Shown: in pieces, positions 16,578 to 25,270 of the stretch
Position numbering within the stretch: position 1 is the stretch's first letter
Layout: each line of letters starts with the position of its first letter
Source: Shimia sp022448905
GTDB lineage: Bacteria; Pseudomonadota; Alphaproteobacteria; Rhodobacterales; Rhodobacteraceae
Direction of reading: 5' to 3'
Length of the DNA: 64,000 bases
NCBI RefSeq assembly: GCF_047126315.1
Contig: NZ_CP138953.1
Location: forward strand, 248,001-312,000
The notes under the pieces: model-generated
What the model saw: only the letters and a program-made list of their open reading frames with translations
Databases searched by the model: none
Told to the model about the DNA's origin: nothing
Program-made: the position numbers and the translations under genes

Positions 16578-16907
16578 TCAGTCGGAAAGGCCGGGCTCAT
16601 CCAGAAGGTGACGCCCCTGACGGTCTTCCACTTCGATCACCCAGACATCGGTGTCAAAGTTGCGCTGGCGCGTCAAAGTGGCATCCACCTCAACTTCTTC
16701 GCCCTCTGCCAGAACAACCCATTTGCGCGTGCCGGTCATCAGGTCAAAACTGCGTTGATAGACAATTGCCTGCCCATCCAACGTGTTGAGCTTCACCAGA
16801 ACCGCGCCGGCGGTATCATCCCCGTGCGCCACGACAAAAGCCGGAATATCTGCCAGCCGCAATCGGGCCAAATAAGCCTGCACCCAAAACTCAGCCGTTA
16901 ATCGCAT
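16578..16907 (-). CDS. DUF1491 family protein
   Basis: 109 residues, starting RLTAEFWVQAYLARLRLADIPAFVVAHGDDTAGAVLVKLNTLDG and continuing YQRSFDLMTGTRKWVVLAEGEEVEVDATLTRQRNFDTDVWVIEVEDRQGRHLLDEPGL. This is the complete and characteristic DUF1491 pattern of alphaproteobacteria. Its function is unknown; it is normally found beside recO/era, as here. It reads in the same direction as recO with a gap of about 60 bp. Confidence 0.88.
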   Translation of the reverse strand: MRLTAEFWVQAYLARLRLADIPAFVVAHGDDTAGAVLVKLNTLDGQAIVYQRSFDLMTGTRKWVVLAEGEEVEVDATLTRQRNFDTDVWVIEVEDRQGRHLLDEPGLSD

Positions 16908-16979
16908 GACAAGTAATTAAACCCATGGTAGCAACCAACACCCGCTTTGCGGGAAATTGGTACGGAAGGACTGTGAATT

Positions 16980-17168
16980 ATGCGACCAGAGTTGCGAATT
17001 CCATGGACTGTGCGGTTGTGTTTTTTGGCCGCTATAGTTTTGATCGGGCTGGAAGCGGCGGGGATGATCCCGTCGGACAAGTTGCCCGCCGCCCACATTG
17101 CCATCGCTTTGTTTGCTTTGGCCGCTGTGGTGTGGGGCCTAATCGCGGTCATGCGTTTCCGTCGCTGA
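16980..17168 (+). CDS. Small two-helix membrane protein
   Basis: 62 residues: a short N-terminal MRPELRIPW, a hydrophobic segment TVRLCFLAAIVLIGLEAAGMI, a short loop, then HIAIALFALAAVVWGLIAVM and a basic end (RFRR), so two membrane helices with both ends probably inside. The ATG has a GGAAGGA ribosome site. The 3' end overlaps the convergent era gene by 20 bp. No family recognised; supported by its hydropathy pattern and start signal. Confidence 0.6.
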   Translation: MRPELRIPWTVRLCFLAAIVLIGLEAAGMIPSDKLPAAHIAIALFALAAVVWGLIAVMRFRR

Positions 17169-18057
17169 AGTCGAGCCCCATCTCGGAATAGCGCTCTTTC
17201 TCTTCCAGCCAGTTTGGCCGCACTTTCACTTGCAAGAACAGGTGGATGCGGCGCCCCATGAACTCCTCGAGCTCTTCCCGCGCAGCTTTGGAGACCGCTT
17301 TGATGGTTTCGCCTTTGTTGCCGAGCACGATGCCTTTGTGGCCGTCGCGCATGACGTAAATCATCTGATCCACACGGGCGGAGCCATCTTTGCGCTCCTC
17401 CCAGCTCTCGGTTTCCACCGTCATCTGATAGGGCAGTTCCTGATGCAGACGTAGAGTCAGCTTTTCGCGGGTGATCTCGGCGGCGATCATGCGCATGGGC
17501 AGATCGGCAATCTGATCTTCGGGGTAGAGCCAGGGACCTTCGGGCAGCTCTTTGGCCAGCCAGGCGCGCAGATCGGCACAGCCGTGGCCTTTTTCAGCGG
17601 AGATCATGAAGGTCTCAACAAAGGCGAACCGCTCGTTGAGGTCCTTGGTCAGCGCCAGAAGCACGTCAGACTTCACCCGATCGATCTTATTAATCGCCAG
17701 GGCAATCTTGCGGCCCTGTCCGATTTCTTCGAGCTGCTCCAGAATGGTTTCCACACCTTTGGTCACACCACGATGGGCCTCAACCATCATCACGATGATA
17801 TCGGCATCGGCGGCGCCGCCCCAAGCGGCGGCCACCATAGCGCGGTCCAGACGGCGGCGCGGGCGGAACAGGCCAGGGGTGTCGACAAACACAATCTGGC
17901 TGTCACCTTCCAGCGCCACACCCCGAATGCGCGCGCGGGTGGTCTGCACCTTATGGGTCACAATCGAGACCTTCGCCCCCACCATCTGGTTGGTGAGTGT
18001 GGATTTGCCTGCGTTGGGCTCTCCGATCAGGGCGACGAATCCGGCGCGTGTGGTCAT
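17149..18057 (-). CDS. era: GTPase Era
   Basis: 302 residues. G1 GEPNAGKST, switch region TTRARIRGV, G3 DTPGLF, G4 NKID and the C-terminal KH domain (LPYQMTVETESWEERKDGSARVDQMIYVMRDGHKGIVLGNKGETIKAVSKAARE) are all present. Era binds the 3' end of 16S rRNA during 30S assembly at the membrane. Of two in-frame ATG codons 6 bp apart, the second (18057) is better spaced from AAAGG. It is downstream of rnc in the same direction. Confidence 0.96.
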   Translation of the reverse strand: MTTRAGFVALIGEPNAGKSTLTNQMVGAKVSIVTHKVQTTRARIRGVALEGDSQIVFVDTPGLFRPRRRLDRAMVAAAWGGAADADIIVMMVEAHRGVTKGVETILEQLEEIGQGRKIALAINKIDRVKSDVLLALTKDLNERFAFVETFMISAEKGHGCADLRAWLAKELPEGPWLYPEDQIADLPMRMIAAEITREKLTLRLHQELPYQMTVETESWEERKDGSARVDQMIYVMRDGHKGIVLGNKGETIKAVSKAAREELEEFMGRRIHLFLQVKVRPNWLEEKERYSEMGLDFSDGNA

Positions 18058-18168
18058 GTGCATGCCTTTGTGAGTCAGCTGGGACTGGTTAAGGGGCGTC
18101 TGTAGCGGAATTTAGGCGCAGGGGCTAGGGGGAGGTTTGCAAGGGAGATATGCGTCCGCACAACCCGG

Positions 18169-18849
18169 CTATTTGCTCACCTGTTCCAACAAGGCTTTCG
18201 CCGCGGCTTGCTCTGCTTTGCGCTTAGAACTGTCTGTGGCTTCTGCAGACGCGCCGCTTTCCAACTTGGCCGCAATGGTAAAGACCGGCGCGTGATCCGG
18301 CCCGGAGCGCTTCACCAATTCGTATTTGGGTGGCGGCAGTTTGCGCGCCTGTGCCCATTCCTGCAGCGAGGTTTTTGAGTCGCGAGCGTCGGCGTCGACG
18401 GTTTTGACGCGGTTGCCCCAAAGGCGCAGGATCAGGGCTTTGGCAACGTCAAAGCCCGCGTCACGGTAAACAGCAGCGAGCACAGCTTCCATGGCGTCAC
18501 CGAGCAAGGCTTGCTTGCGGCGGCCACCGGACATCATCTCCGAGCGGCCGAGCTTCAACGCGGCGCCGAGGTCGATTTCGCGGGCCACGTCGGCACAGGT
18601 TTCTTTGCGCACCAGAGCGTTGAAACGTGGCGCCAGCGTGCCTTCGGCGGCGGATTTGTCGTGCTCGAGAAGCGCTTCCGACATCACCAAACCCAGCACG
18701 CGGTCGCCAAGGAATTCAAGGCGTTGATTGTCCTGACGTGTGGGGGAGGACATGGAGGAGTGCGTGACCGCGCGCACCAGCAGCTCCGGCCGGGAAAATT
18801 TGTGCCCCAGCCGTGTTTCCAGTGCTTTGAGTTCCGCAGAAAGCTTCAC
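18169..18849 (-). CDS. rnc: Ribonuclease III
   Basis: 226 residues, the same length as E. coli RNase III. The catalytic signature NQRLEFLGDRVLGLVMSE (acidic residues E and D) is near residues 44-60, and GDAMEAVLAAVYRDAGF carries the second acidic pair. The dsRNA-binding domain is the last ~70 residues (SLQEWAQARKLPPPKYELVKRSGPDHAPVF...KRKAEQAAAKALLEQ). I place the start at GTG 18849: it gives VKLSAELKALETRLGHKF, has GAGTGAGG overlapping the lepB stop, and begins just 7 bp after it. A longer form starting at 18954 would run deep into lepB and is unlikely. It processes rRNA and mRNA. Confidence 0.95.
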   Translation of the reverse strand: MKLSAELKALETRLGHKFSRPELLVRAVTHSSMSSPTRQDNQRLEFLGDRVLGLVMSEALLEHDKSAAEGTLAPRFNALVRKETCADVAREIDLGAALKLGRSEMMSGGRRKQALLGDAMEAVLAAVYRDAGFDVAKALILRLWGNRVKTVDADARDSKTSLQEWAQARKLPPPKYELVKRSGPDHAPVFTIAAKLESGASAEATDSSKRKAEQAAAKALLEQVSK

Positions 18850-18856
18850 GTCAGCC

Positions 18857-19696
18857 TCACTCAACGCCCTTGAAGAATCGGTCTCCACGCCAGGTCCAGA
18901 AGGCAAACATCGAGCGACCGGCGGAGGAGAACATGATGCGATCGGCGCGACCAATCAGGTTTTCATAAGGCACAAAACCTACGCCCCGCGCGGCCTGTGG
19001 TACACGGCTGTCTGTGGAGTTGTCGCGGTTGTCGCCCATGAAGAAGAAATGGCCCTCAGGCACGGTGTAAACACCGGTGTGGTCAGACTGTTGATCGGTG
19101 ATGTTGAGGGTGCTGTAGCTCACGCCATTTGGCAGAGTTTCAACGATGCGGGATTTTGCGCAGACGCCGCCATCGCCAACCGGGCCGTTTTCACAGCGGG
19201 GTCGGTGGCCTTGCGGGCCTTGTGGGCCATATTCTTCGCGGAAGACGCCGCCATCTTCGCGTTTCACTGGCGTGCCGTTGATGTGGATGACACTGTTGAT
19301 CACCTGGATTTTGTCACCAGGCAGACCGATCAGACGTTTGATGAAGTCATAGCCGGTCACCGGATGGCGGAAGACCACCACATCGCCACGCTCTGGCTCG
19401 CCGCCCATGAAGCGCTCGTTGCTGCCTTTGCCCATCCAACCGCAAAGGTCTTTGGCATCCACATTCACGCCAATGGCCGGAATGCGCACCGAAGGACAAG
19501 AGGCATAAGAATAGCCATAGGTCATCTTGTTCACGAAGAGGAAGTCGCCAATCAAGAGCGTGTCTTTCATGGAGCCTGATGGAATCCAGAAGGGCTGAAA
19601 AAACAGGGTGCGGAACACACCGGCGATCAGGAGCGCCCAGAAGATCGTTTTGATGGTCTCGACGATGCCGCTGTCGCTTTTGGCTTTTTCCGCCAT
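18857..19696 (-). CDS. lepB: Signal peptidase I
   Basis: 279 residues. One N-terminal membrane helix (IVETIKTIFWALLIAGVFRTLFF) is followed by the catalytic Ser in IPSGSMKDTLLIGDFLFVNK and the Lys general base in DFIKRLIGLPGD. The C-terminal boxes include GHFFFMGDNRDNSTDSR. It removes signal peptides from exported proteins at the periplasmic face of the inner membrane. The ATG at 19696 has GGAGA upstream; an ATG 30 bp earlier has none. rnc starts 7 bp downstream and acpS ends 69 bp upstream. Confidence 0.95.
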   Translation of the reverse strand: MAEKAKSDSGIVETIKTIFWALLIAGVFRTLFFQPFWIPSGSMKDTLLIGDFLFVNKMTYGYSYASCPSVRIPAIGVNVDAKDLCGWMGKGSNERFMGGEPERGDVVVFRHPVTGYDFIKRLIGLPGDKIQVINSVIHINGTPVKREDGGVFREEYGPQGPQGHRPRCENGPVGDGGVCAKSRIVETLPNGVSYSTLNITDQQSDHTGVYTVPEGHFFFMGDNRDNSTDSRVPQAARGVGFVPYENLIGRADRIMFSSAGRSMFAFWTWRGDRFFKGVE

Positions 19697-19765
19697 TGGG
19701 TCTGTCTCCGCTCGATTTACAGCCATTTTTGGTCTGAGATTACATGCGGGCGCGGGCGCTTACTG

Positions 19766-20188
19766 TCAACCCGACTGGGCGGGTTCTTCTTGGATTGGGC
19801 GGGCTTCGATCACCACAAAGGCCTGTGCCCAAGGGTGATCGTCCGTGAGGGTGACATGAATGATGGCCTCGTGGCCTGCGGGTGTCATCTTGTCCAGACG
19901 CTCTTTGGCCCAGCCGGTGACGTGCATGATCGGCTGCCCCGTGCGCAGGTTGGAAACGGACATGTCTTTCCAACTGATGCCCATGGCAAGCCCCGTGCCA
20001 AGGGCCTTGGAACAGGCTTCTTTGGCGGCCCAGCGTTTGGCGTAGGTGCCCACAGTGTCACGGCGCCGTTCGGCTTTGGCCTGCTCCACCTCTGTGAAGA
20101 CGCGGTTTTTGAACCGGTCGCCAAAGCGTTCAATTGTCCCCGCGATGCGGTCGATGTTTGCAAGGTCGGTACCGATGCCAAGGATCAT
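19766..20188 (-). CDS. acpS: Holo-[acyl-carrier-protein] synthase
   Basis: 140 residues. MILGIGTDLANIDRIAGTIERFGDRFKNRVFTEVE gives the first AcpS motif (G-x-D-L/I-x-x-I-x-R-I), and YAKRWAAKEACSKALGTGLAMGISWKDM the second (W-A-A-K-E-A). It transfers 4'-phosphopantetheine from CoA to acyl carrier protein. The ATG at 20188 overlaps the preceding gene's stop by 4 bp, showing translational coupling. It is in the conserved pdxJ-acpS-lepB-rnc-era run. Confidence 0.94.
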   Translation of the reverse strand: MILGIGTDLANIDRIAGTIERFGDRFKNRVFTEVEQAKAERRRDTVGTYAKRWAAKEACSKALGTGLAMGISWKDMSVSNLRTGQPIMHVTGWAKERLDKMTPAGHEAIIHVTLTDDHPWAQAFVVIEARPIQEEPAQSG

Positions 20189-20496
20189 GGCGTGACCTCT
20201 ATGTCGAAAACCAAAATGCCATCCGCGCCGCCCTTGCACAGGCTGACCAGTGTAGCGCCCAGTTGCTTGTGGCGTGGATGTTCGGCGTAGGTATTCAGAG
20301 CAGTCTCGTCTTCGGCATCAAACATGAACCCGAAAGCATGGTTGGGGGACTTGCTCTCAAAGTCACGGTTTACCCCCGCAACAAAACCGCTACATCCCTC
20401 CAAAGTGTCCACAAGCGCCGCCAGCCCCTCAAGGACAGGCAGCAGTTTCTCTTGGGCATCGTCTTGCAGGTTCAGCATCACGCAGTGGCGTATCAT
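20185..20496 (-). CDS. Dabb-domain protein (stress-responsive A/B barrel)
   Basis: 103 residues with the Dabb pattern: MIRHCVMLNLQDDAQEKLLPVLEGLAALVDTLEGCSGFVAGVNRDFESKSPNHAFGFMFDAEDETALNTYAEHPRHKQLG. The starting I-R-H-C-V, the F-x-x-G-x-N-x-x-x-E strand and the Y-x-x-H-P-x-H end are diagnostic. Such proteins form dimeric barrels; the role here is unknown. It overlaps both its neighbours by 4 bp (the LysE gene upstream, acpS downstream), so it is an inserted, coupled member of the operon. Confidence 0.85.
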   Translation of the reverse strand: MIRHCVMLNLQDDAQEKLLPVLEGLAALVDTLEGCSGFVAGVNRDFESKSPNHAFGFMFDAEDETALNTYAEHPRHKQLGATLVSLCKGGADGILVFDIEVTP

Positions 20497-21119
20497 TGCA
20501 GTCTCGCGGTCAGGATTTTGTAGCCAGCAAAGCCGAAAAAGCCCGCAAAGGCGAGATCAAAAGCGCGGCTGGCGCGGCGGTATCCACGCACGATTGCAGG
20601 CGACGAGAACAGGAAGGCGTAGCCGATAAAGATCAGGATGGAGCCTGCAAACAGGGCCGCGAAATAGGCAAATAGTGTCGCCGGAGTGGCGTCGGCTGGG
20701 GCGACGATGGCGTAGATCGATGCCCAGCTGAGGATCGCCTTGGGGTTGGTGATGTGCACAGCTGCGCCTTTGGCAAAAAGGCTTTGGAAGCTGCCCTTGA
20801 AAGGGGTGCCAGCGGCGGCCGTGGCATCTTTGGCCAACGCGCGTTTGAGGGCTTTGAGGGCTAACCAGCCGAGGTAGCCAGCGCCCGCGTAGCGCAGAAG
20901 TTCAAACACCCAGACGTTGGCCAACATCACGGCGGACAGGCCAAGCGCGGCGGCTATGCCCCAACTGGCAGAGCCCGCAAGGATGCCCAGTGCAAAGGCC
21001 AAGGCGTGGCGGCGGCCTTCGGACATAGCCGTGCCGGCGATGCCCATCGTGGCGGGTCCGGGAGAGCCGCCTGCCATGAGCCAGGCAACCCAGATGGCGA
21101 TGAACTCCGGTGTGATCAT
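20493..21119 (-). CDS. LysE/RhtB-family amino-acid exporter
   Basis: 208 residues with about six membrane segments. The N-terminus MITPEFIAIWVAWLMAGGSPGPATMGIAGTAMSEGRRHALAFALGILAG carries the family's S-P-G-P motif and G-R-R-x-A-L-x-x-x-x-G. ITNPKAILSWASIYAIV is the second family mark. It should export amino acids or similar solutes; the substrate is unknown. The ATG at 21119 overlaps the previous gene's end by 4 bp, and its end overlaps the Dabb gene by 4 bp. Confidence 0.88.
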   Translation of the reverse strand: MITPEFIAIWVAWLMAGGSPGPATMGIAGTAMSEGRRHALAFALGILAGSASWGIAAALGLSAVMLANVWVFELLRYAGAGYLGWLALKALKRALAKDATAAAGTPFKGSFQSLFAKGAAVHITNPKAILSWASIYAIVAPADATPATLFAYFAALFAGSILIFIGYAFLFSSPAIVRGYRRASRAFDLAFAGFFGFAGYKILTARLQ

Positions 21120-21568
21120 GATTTTGCCCGGAGCTTGGCGGCGACTTTGATGCCATTGCGCACGCCCATGCCAAGGAAAATGCGGTTGGTGAGGTAGACC
21201 AGCACAACCAAACCCACAAAGATCAGAATCCACACTGGGGGACTGATCACCGAAAGCACTGAGAACACATCAAACCCCAAGACGGTCATCACGCCAATCG
21301 ACAGCCCGGCAAAGAGAAGTTGAATGACCGTCGCAACAAGGGTGAGGGGCCAGGCCAGTCGCCAAGCGGCGCCCTTCGGCAACGCAGTCTCTGTATCACG
21401 GCCGTGGCGCATCCCCAGATCCTGCGCAGCAGTGATGGCAGGCAGCCAAACGCTCATGCCAGCAGGCAGGTCCGTGCTTGTCCATTGCGCCAAAGCCATA
21501 TCGACCACAACCACGCCCAACATGATGGCACTGTAGAAAAGCGCGTAGCGACGTAAGTTTAGCTGCAT
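21116..21568 (-). CDS. Small membrane protein (ABZJ_00895-like), unknown function
   Basis: 150 residues. One N-terminal helix (YALFYSAIMLGVVVVDMALA) and two later helices (LAWPLTLVATVIQLLFAGLSIGVMTVLG and ISPPVWILIFVGLVVLVYLTNRIFLGMG) flank a periplasmic or cytoplasmic loop with ITAAQDLGMRHGRDTETALPKGAAWRLAW. The layout resembles ABZJ_00895 family proteins, but that is a memory-based match. It lies between pdxJ and a LysE gene, overlapping the latter by 4 bp. Confidence 0.65.
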   Translation of the reverse strand: MQLNLRRYALFYSAIMLGVVVVDMALAQWTSTDLPAGMSVWLPAITAAQDLGMRHGRDTETALPKGAAWRLAWPLTLVATVIQLLFAGLSIGVMTVLGFDVFSVLSVISPPVWILIFVGLVVLVYLTNRIFLGMGVRNGIKVAAKLRAKS

Positions 21569-21587
21569 CGGTGCCCCCTTATTCTGC

Positions 21588-22322
21588 TTATGAACGCGCC
21601 TCGTCCATCAGGCGACGCATTTCCTGGATTGCGGGATCAAGACCACGGAAGATGGATTCGCCAATCAAGAAGTGGCCAATGTTGAGTTCCATGACTTCTG
21701 GCAATGCCGCAATCGGCTGCACGGTTTCATAGGTCAAGCCGTGGCCGGCGTGCACTTCGAGGCCGAGGGAATGGGCGAAGGTCGCCATTTCGGTCAGGCG
21801 CGCCAATTCGGTGTCGCGTTCTGCAAAACGGCCTTCGTAGTGGAAATCACAATAGGCGCCGGTGTGCAGCTCGATCACTTGCGCGCCGATGCGGTTGGCA
21901 GCCTCAATCTGTGCCTTGTCGGCTGCGATAAAGATCGACACGCGACAGCCTGCGTCGCGCAGAGGCGCGATGAAATGGGCCAGCTTGTTTTCCTCACGCG
22001 CCACCTCGAGGCCGCCCTCGGTGGTGCGTTCTTCGCGCTTCTCCGGCACGATACAGACCGCGTGCGGCTTGTGGCGCAGGGCAATGGCCTGCATCTCGTC
22101 GGTAGCAGCCATCTCAAAGTTGAGCGGCACAGAGAGCGCCTCCATCAGCGCGTCGATGTCTGCGTCTGCGATATGACGACGGTCTTCGCGCAGGTGAGCG
22201 GTGATGCCGTCCGCGCCCGCCTCTTCGGCCAGTTTGGCCGCGCGCACCGGATCCGGATAAGCCGAGCCACGTGCGTTGCGCACGGTGGCCACGTGGTCAA
22301 TGTTCACTCCCAAGCGCAGCAT
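21588..22322 (-). CDS. pdxJ: Pyridoxine 5'-phosphate synthase
   Basis: 244 residues. LRLGVNIDHVATVRNARGSAYPDPVRAAKLAEEAGADGITAHLREDRRHI is the standard PdxJ beginning, with the active-site His in NIDHVA and the phosphate-binding H-L-R-E-D-R-R-H. The closing strands include VHAGHGLTYETVQPIAALPEVMELNIGHFLIGES. It condenses 1-deoxyxylulose 5-phosphate with 3-amino-2-oxopropyl phosphate in vitamin B6 synthesis. It is in the leftward operon downstream of rsh and the DUF2062 gene. Confidence 0.96.
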   Translation of the reverse strand: MLRLGVNIDHVATVRNARGSAYPDPVRAAKLAEEAGADGITAHLREDRRHIADADIDALMEALSVPLNFEMAATDEMQAIALRHKPHAVCIVPEKREERTTEGGLEVAREENKLAHFIAPLRDAGCRVSIFIAADKAQIEAANRIGAQVIELHTGAYCDFHYEGRFAERDTELARLTEMATFAHSLGLEVHAGHGLTYETVQPIAALPEVMELNIGHFLIGESIFRGLDPAIQEMRRLMDEARS

Positions 22323-22432
22323 CGCAATTCCTCCGAGACAGGTTTGATCAAATTTGCGGCGAGACTACGGGCAGTGCGGCGCAAGGAAAACCGGTTTTTT
22401 GTGTGGATACAATTTCAGCCTGACCGAAGGGA

Positions 22433-23089
22433 TCAGTTGTCCTGCTGCACATTTGCTGCCTGCTCTTCGGCCACAGCGCGGGCCTTGGCAATGCGTTTGG
22501 CAAATTTGGCAGAGCGGCGTTTTTGGTAGGCTCGGATCACAGGAACCGAGAGGTAGTACATCACGGTGGCGGTGATGATGCCGGGGATGATGCCGCCGAT
22601 CATGTAGGGGTAGAACACTTCGTCAAAGAAGATGCGCAGGCCATGCCAATCGGCCACGTTATCGTTAAACATGGCCCAGAAGTTGTGCCAGAGGTCCGCG
22701 CCTGCGTTGGCAAATTTCCCCGCCAGAGTGCCTTTGTCGCCCTCTTCAAACTCCGTCCCCAAGATGAAGTGGCCGGTTTTGAGCGACACAACACCAATTG
22801 GCAGATAGGTCAGCGGGTTGCCAAAGAAGGTGGCCAGCAAGGCGGCCAGCAGATTGCCACCAAGGATGCGCGAGAGGAGCGCGGCGACCACAAAATGCAT
22901 GGTGTAAAACGGCGTGAAGGTGGTAAAGACACCGGCCCAGATACCGCGCCCGATGGTCTCAGCAGACCCGGGCAAACGGTGCAGGCGGTGCTGCACGTAG
23001 CGCGCCGCCCGTCCCCAGCCACCGCGGGGATAGAAAAACTCTCCGATGATGCGGAGAAATGGTCTTCTATCGCGGCGCTTAAATACCAC
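22433..23089 (-). CDS. DUF2062 membrane protein
   Basis: 218 residues. The N-terminus MVFKRRDRRPFLRIIGEFFYPRGGWGRAARYVQHRLHRLPGSAETIGRGIWAGVFTTFTPFYTMHFVVAALLSRILGGNLLAALLATFFGNPLTYLPIG shows the DUF2062 signature (G-x-x-x-G-x-F-x-x-F-x-P and N-P-x-T). Two to three membrane helices precede a basic C-terminus (AYQKRRSAKFAKRIAKARAVAEEQ). Function unknown. It lies 18 bp after rsh in the same operon, an arrangement conserved in Rhodobacterales. Confidence 0.88.
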   Translation of the reverse strand: MVFKRRDRRPFLRIIGEFFYPRGGWGRAARYVQHRLHRLPGSAETIGRGIWAGVFTTFTPFYTMHFVVAALLSRILGGNLLAALLATFFGNPLTYLPIGVVSLKTGHFILGTEFEEGDKGTLAGKFANAGADLWHNFWAMFNDNVADWHGLRIFFDEVFYPYMIGGIIPGIITATVMYYLSVPVIRAYQKRRSAKFAKRIAKARAVAEEQAANVQQDN

Positions 23090-23107
23090 GGAGGTTCCTC
23101 GAGTTCG

Positions 23108-25243
23108 TCAGGTCGCGAGCGGGCTGCGGACCAAATCTGGGTTTCGGTAGCGTTCGATTTCGGCCACGTCGGTTTCCGCTTCCAATGCCAGCATTAGCTT
23201 GTGCAGATGTTCGGCGTCGCCAAGATCCACACTGATCAGAAGTCTGTAAAAATCCGGTTTCCGGTCCACAAACACCATGTCAGAGATATTGGCCTTGTTC
23301 TCGCCAATCAATGTGCAAAGTCGCCCCAGTACCCCAGCGTCATTTCCAATCGTGATCAGCAACTGCACCGTGTAGATCGGCTTGTGCTTGCCCGCGTGCC
23401 AATGCAGATCAAGCCAGCGCTCGGGCTGGTCTTCGTAGTTGGACAGCGAGTCACAATCGATGGCGTGCACCACCACGCCTTGTCCACGGTAGGTGATGCC
23501 GACAATGCGCTCACCAGGAAGCGGCTGACAACAAGGTGCGCGCTGGAAACTCTGGTCAGCGGACAGACCAATCACCGCCCGTTCGGAAGCTACCTCATCG
23601 GTCTCTGCCGGAGCGAGGTCTGGGTAAACCGTTTGCAACACTTCTTGGGCGGTCAGCTCGGCAGAGCCTAGGCGGGCCAGAACCTCGTCCTTGTTTTTCA
23701 GGCGCAGGTGTTTGGCAGCCAGTTCGAGCGCCTTGTCAGTGGATTTTTTGCCCACATGCTCAAAGGCAGATCGCGCCAGTTCTGCGCCAAGACGCACGTA
23801 GCGGTCCCGATCCATCTCCCGCAGCGCGCGGCGGATGGCGGTGCGGGCCTTACCGGTCTTGGCGATGTCGAGCCAGGTGGCTTGCGGCATCTGACCTTCG
23901 GCGGTGATGACCTCGACCGACTGGCCGTTTTTGATCCGCGTCCAGAGCGGCACGCGACGGTGGTCCACCTTGGCGCCGACACAGGCATGGCCAATCCGGG
24001 TGTGGATCGCGTAAGCAAAATCAATAGGCGTCGCGCCGCGCGGCAGCTTCACCACTTCACCTTTTGGGGTAAAGCAGAAGACCTGATCCGAATACATTTC
24101 CAGCTTCACCGCTTCGAGGAAATCTTCGTGATCTTCCTCAGCGTCAAACTGTTCGGTTAGGCCGGAGATCCATTTCACCGGATCGACGGCAAAGGGGTTT
24201 TCGCCCCGCACACCGTCTTTGTAGGACCAGTGCGCCGCGACACCGGATTCCGCAACATCATGCATCTGACGGGTGCGAATTTGCACCTCAACGCGGCGCC
24301 CGTTGCGGCCGGACACGGTGGTGTGGATCGAGCGGTAGCCGTTGGATTTTGGCTGGCTGATGTAGTCTTTGAAGCGCCCTGGCACAGCGCGCCAACGTTG
24401 ATGGATCACGCCCAAAGCGCGGTAGCAACTGTCTTCGGTGTCAGTGATGATGCGGAAGCCGTAGATGTCGGACAGGCGCGAGAAGCCCTGATCCTTTTCC
24501 TGCATCTTGCGCCAGATTGAATAAGGCTTCTTGGCACGGCCAAAGACTTCCCCCGGAATGTCATGATCGACTAACACCTGACGCATATCCGCCGTCGTGC
24601 GCTCGATCACGTCGCCGGTTTCTTTTTGCAGCGTGATGAAGCGCCGCATGATAGACGCGCGACCATCGGGGTTAAGCACCTTGAACGCCAGATCCTCAAG
24701 CTCGTCGCGCATCCATTGCATACCCATGCGGCCTGCCAGAGGCGCATAAATGTCCATGGTTTCGCGTGCCTTTTGCCCCTGTTTTTCCGGGCGCATGGCC
24801 TTGATCGTCCGCATGTTGTGCAGACGGTCGGCAAGCTTCACCAAGATCACCCGCAGATCCTTGGACATGGCCATAAACAGCTTGCGGAAGTTCTCCGCCT
24901 GTTTGGTTTCTGACGAGGACAATTGCAGGTTGGTCAGCTTGGTGACGCCATCGACAAGACCGGCAATCTCGCCGCCAAACAGCTCTTCGACGGACTCATA
25001 TGAGGCTTTGGTGTCCTCGATGGTGTCGTGCAGAAGCGCTGTGATGATGGAGGCATCATCCAGGTGCTGTTCGGCCAGAATCCAGGCCACTTCGATTGGG
25101 TGCGTGTAATAAGGTTCGCCAGAATGGCGGAACTGACCATCGTGCATCTCGCGGCCATAGTCATAGGCCGCGCGAATCAAGTCTTCGTTGGTCTTGGGAT
25201 TGTAGGCGCGAATGAGATTTACGAGATCGTCCGCAGGGATCAT
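23108..25243 (-). CDS. rsh: Bifunctional (p)ppGpp synthetase/hydrolase
   Basis: 711 residues. HD hydrolase domain: YTHPIEVAWILAEQHLDDASIITALLHDTIEDT, with the H-D-x-x-E-D motif. Synthetase domain: RLSDIYGFRIITDTEDSCYRALGVIH and SQPKSNGYRSIHTTV. TGS domain: VFCFTPKGEVVKLPRGATPIDFAYAIHTRIGHACVGAKV. C-terminal ACT domain: YTVQLLITIGNDAGVLGRLCTLIGENKANISDM. Both catalytic halves look intact, so it should make and destroy (p)ppGpp as the only long RSH of the cell. It sits directly after rpoZ, the gene for the RNA polymerase subunit that helps bind ppGpp. Confidence 0.96.
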   Translation of the reverse strand: MIPADDLVNLIRAYNPKTNEDLIRAAYDYGREMHDGQFRHSGEPYYTHPIEVAWILAEQHLDDASIITALLHDTIEDTKASYESVEELFGGEIAGLVDGVTKLTNLQLSSSETKQAENFRKLFMAMSKDLRVILVKLADRLHNMRTIKAMRPEKQGQKARETMDIYAPLAGRMGMQWMRDELEDLAFKVLNPDGRASIMRRFITLQKETGDVIERTTADMRQVLVDHDIPGEVFGRAKKPYSIWRKMQEKDQGFSRLSDIYGFRIITDTEDSCYRALGVIHQRWRAVPGRFKDYISQPKSNGYRSIHTTVSGRNGRRVEVQIRTRQMHDVAESGVAAHWSYKDGVRGENPFAVDPVKWISGLTEQFDAEEDHEDFLEAVKLEMYSDQVFCFTPKGEVVKLPRGATPIDFAYAIHTRIGHACVGAKVDHRRVPLWTRIKNGQSVEVITAEGQMPQATWLDIAKTGKARTAIRRALREMDRDRYVRLGAELARSAFEHVGKKSTDKALELAAKHLRLKNKDEVLARLGSAELTAQEVLQTVYPDLAPAETDEVASERAVIGLSADQSFQRAPCCQPLPGERIVGITYRGQGVVVHAIDCDSLSNYEDQPERWLDLHWHAGKHKPIYTVQLLITIGNDAGVLGRLCTLIGENKANISDMVFVDRKPDFYRLLISVDLGDAEHLHKLMLALEAETDVAEIERYRNPDLVRSPLAT

Positions 25244-25270
25244 GTGCGCCCACCCATATAGCTTGGGGCC